From Bacteroidales bacterium (GTDB lineage Bacteria > Bacteroidota > Bacteroidia > Bacteroidales > UBA932), in contig JAFRPH010000104.1 in the NCBI GenBank assembly GCA_017429205.1, forward strand, positions 1 to 5,835: a stretch of 5,835 nt of DNA, written 5' to 3'. Under the pieces are notes generated by a model. It worked only from the letters and a program-made list of their open reading frames with translations. It ran no database searches and was not told where the DNA came from. The position numbers and the translations under genes were made by a program. Each line of letters begins with the position of its first letter. Position 1 is the first letter of the stretch. This document shows, one piece after another, positions 5,583-5,835 of the stretch.

Positions 5583-5654
5583 CCTCCTTCCGAATCGTTC
5601 CGCGTTTCCGCGGCTGTTTGCTGCCTTTCACTGCCTTGGACGCGCGGAAGGAGG
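5583..5654 (-). promoter_or_regulatory. Leader of the VWA gene with a Shine-Dalgarno-sequestering complement
   Basis: On the minus strand CCTCCTTCCG (5645..5654) is the exact complement of CGGAAGGAGG (5583..5592), the ribosome site of the VWA gene; 52 bases lie between them. That interval holds a hairpin, CCGCG-GAAA-CGCGG (5600..5613), with a GNRA loop. The TTCCGCG within the upstream arm could instead pair with either of two CGCGGAA copies (5598..5604, 5606..5612), which would free the ribosome site. I found no convincing promoter upstream, so whether the transcript includes 5654 is not shown. Confidence 0.5.
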
Positions 5655-5717
5655 TTTTGTTCCGGGGAAAATGAAAAAGAGTTTTCGCTTCTTTTCAGCG
5701 GTGTTCTTCCGATGATC

Positions 5718-5790
5718 AGGGGGTATGCGCCTGCGGGCGCACCAAAGGGCTTTCCGATCGCCCTCTGGACTCCTTCGGGCGCCGTCCCGT
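5718..5790 (-). repeat. Structured intergenic repeat, copy 5, reverse
   Basis: Arms CCAAAGGGC (5742..5750) and GCCCTCTGG (5760..5768) enclose TTTCCGATC, the complement of the invariant loop. One pair is A-C on the plus strand but G-U on the minus strand. The fold is therefore intact only in the orientation where the loop reads GATCGGAAA. The second hairpin, TGCGCC/GGCGCA, is at 5726..5741. Only a degenerate tail (AAGAACACC) is visible near 5702..5710. The copy lies about 145 bases upstream of the VWA start codon. From 5791 to the window end I see only unassigned sequence. Confidence 0.86.
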
Positions 5791-5835
5791 CAGATTGAGT
5801 GACCGGGTAAAGAAAGGCTGGGGGATGGGGGCGGG

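Noticed and set aside
5575..5631. Upstream start of the VWA gene at 5631
   Set aside because: It would translate through the strong ribosome site and place 19 charged residues before the signal peptide.
4141..5715. Long plus-strand reading frame of 524 codons opposite the VWA gene
   Set aside because: Its composition is the Val/Gly/Arg/His/Ala-rich pattern expected from the antisense of a GC-rich gene. It has no domain resemblance, and the minus-strand gene is unambiguous.

Overview
The window is GC-rich and carries four protein genes, all read from the minus strand. Three of them (176, 316 and 608 aa) begin with clear Sec signal peptides; the fourth (379 aa) is a polytopic membrane protein. 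The whole window therefore serves the cell envelope or the outside of the cell. Strong AGGAGG-type ribosome sites, a consensus sigma-70/A-type promoter, GC-hairpin/T-tract terminators and the protein families suggest a high-GC Clostridia-like member of the Bacillota, such as a gut or rumen lineage. This taxonomic guess comes from style and families, not from a marker gene.

Layout, in the direction of transcription (right to left). A 608-aa secreted protein (3748..5574) joins an N-terminal peptidoglycan-binding domain to a YfbK-type von Willebrand A module with an intact MIDAS site. It ends at a strong terminator (3691..3725). Next is a two-gene operon driven by a near-perfect promoter (-35 at 3354..3359, -10 at 3331..3336). 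Its first gene is a secreted NAGPA-type phosphodiester glycosidase (2348..3298). The second is a membrane protein related to prolipoprotein diacylglyceryl transferase (1209..2348) that lacks key catalytic residues and has a lysine-rich tail. The two genes overlap by one base (TGATG), and the second gene's ribosome site is folded in a small hairpin, so translation is probably coupled. A terminator follows at 1148..1171. Last is a small secreted protein of unknown function (290..820), with its own promoter (976..1005), a leader of about 150 nt and a terminator at 244..275.

The most unusual content is intergenic. A structured repeat of about 70 bp occurs five times (91..160, 1044..1113 and 3594..3664 on the plus strand; 3462..3525 and 5718..5790 on the minus strand), with a possible sixth fragment at 1..10. 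Each copy has an 8-9 bp hairpin with an invariant nine-base loop (GATCGGAAA). It abuts a second hairpin with a four-base loop, and beside it lies a segment that reads as a C(UUCG)G loop on the opposite strand. Both main stems show paired compensatory changes between copies. A short AGAACC tail lies 27-37 bases beyond the second hairpin in four copies. Two copies form an outward-facing pair around an AT-rich spacer (3526..3593). This looks like a family of small, structure-conserved mobile or regulatory repeats.

The VWA gene's leader also holds a perfect 10-bp complement of its own Shine-Dalgarno region, a possible translational switch. A strong terminator pointing the opposite way lies in the leader of the small secreted gene. 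Gene-free stretches: 821..1208 holds that leader, promoter, repeat and terminator; 3299..3747 holds a promoter, two repeats and a terminator; 1..289 holds a repeat and terminator; 5575..5835 holds the VWA leader and a repeat.
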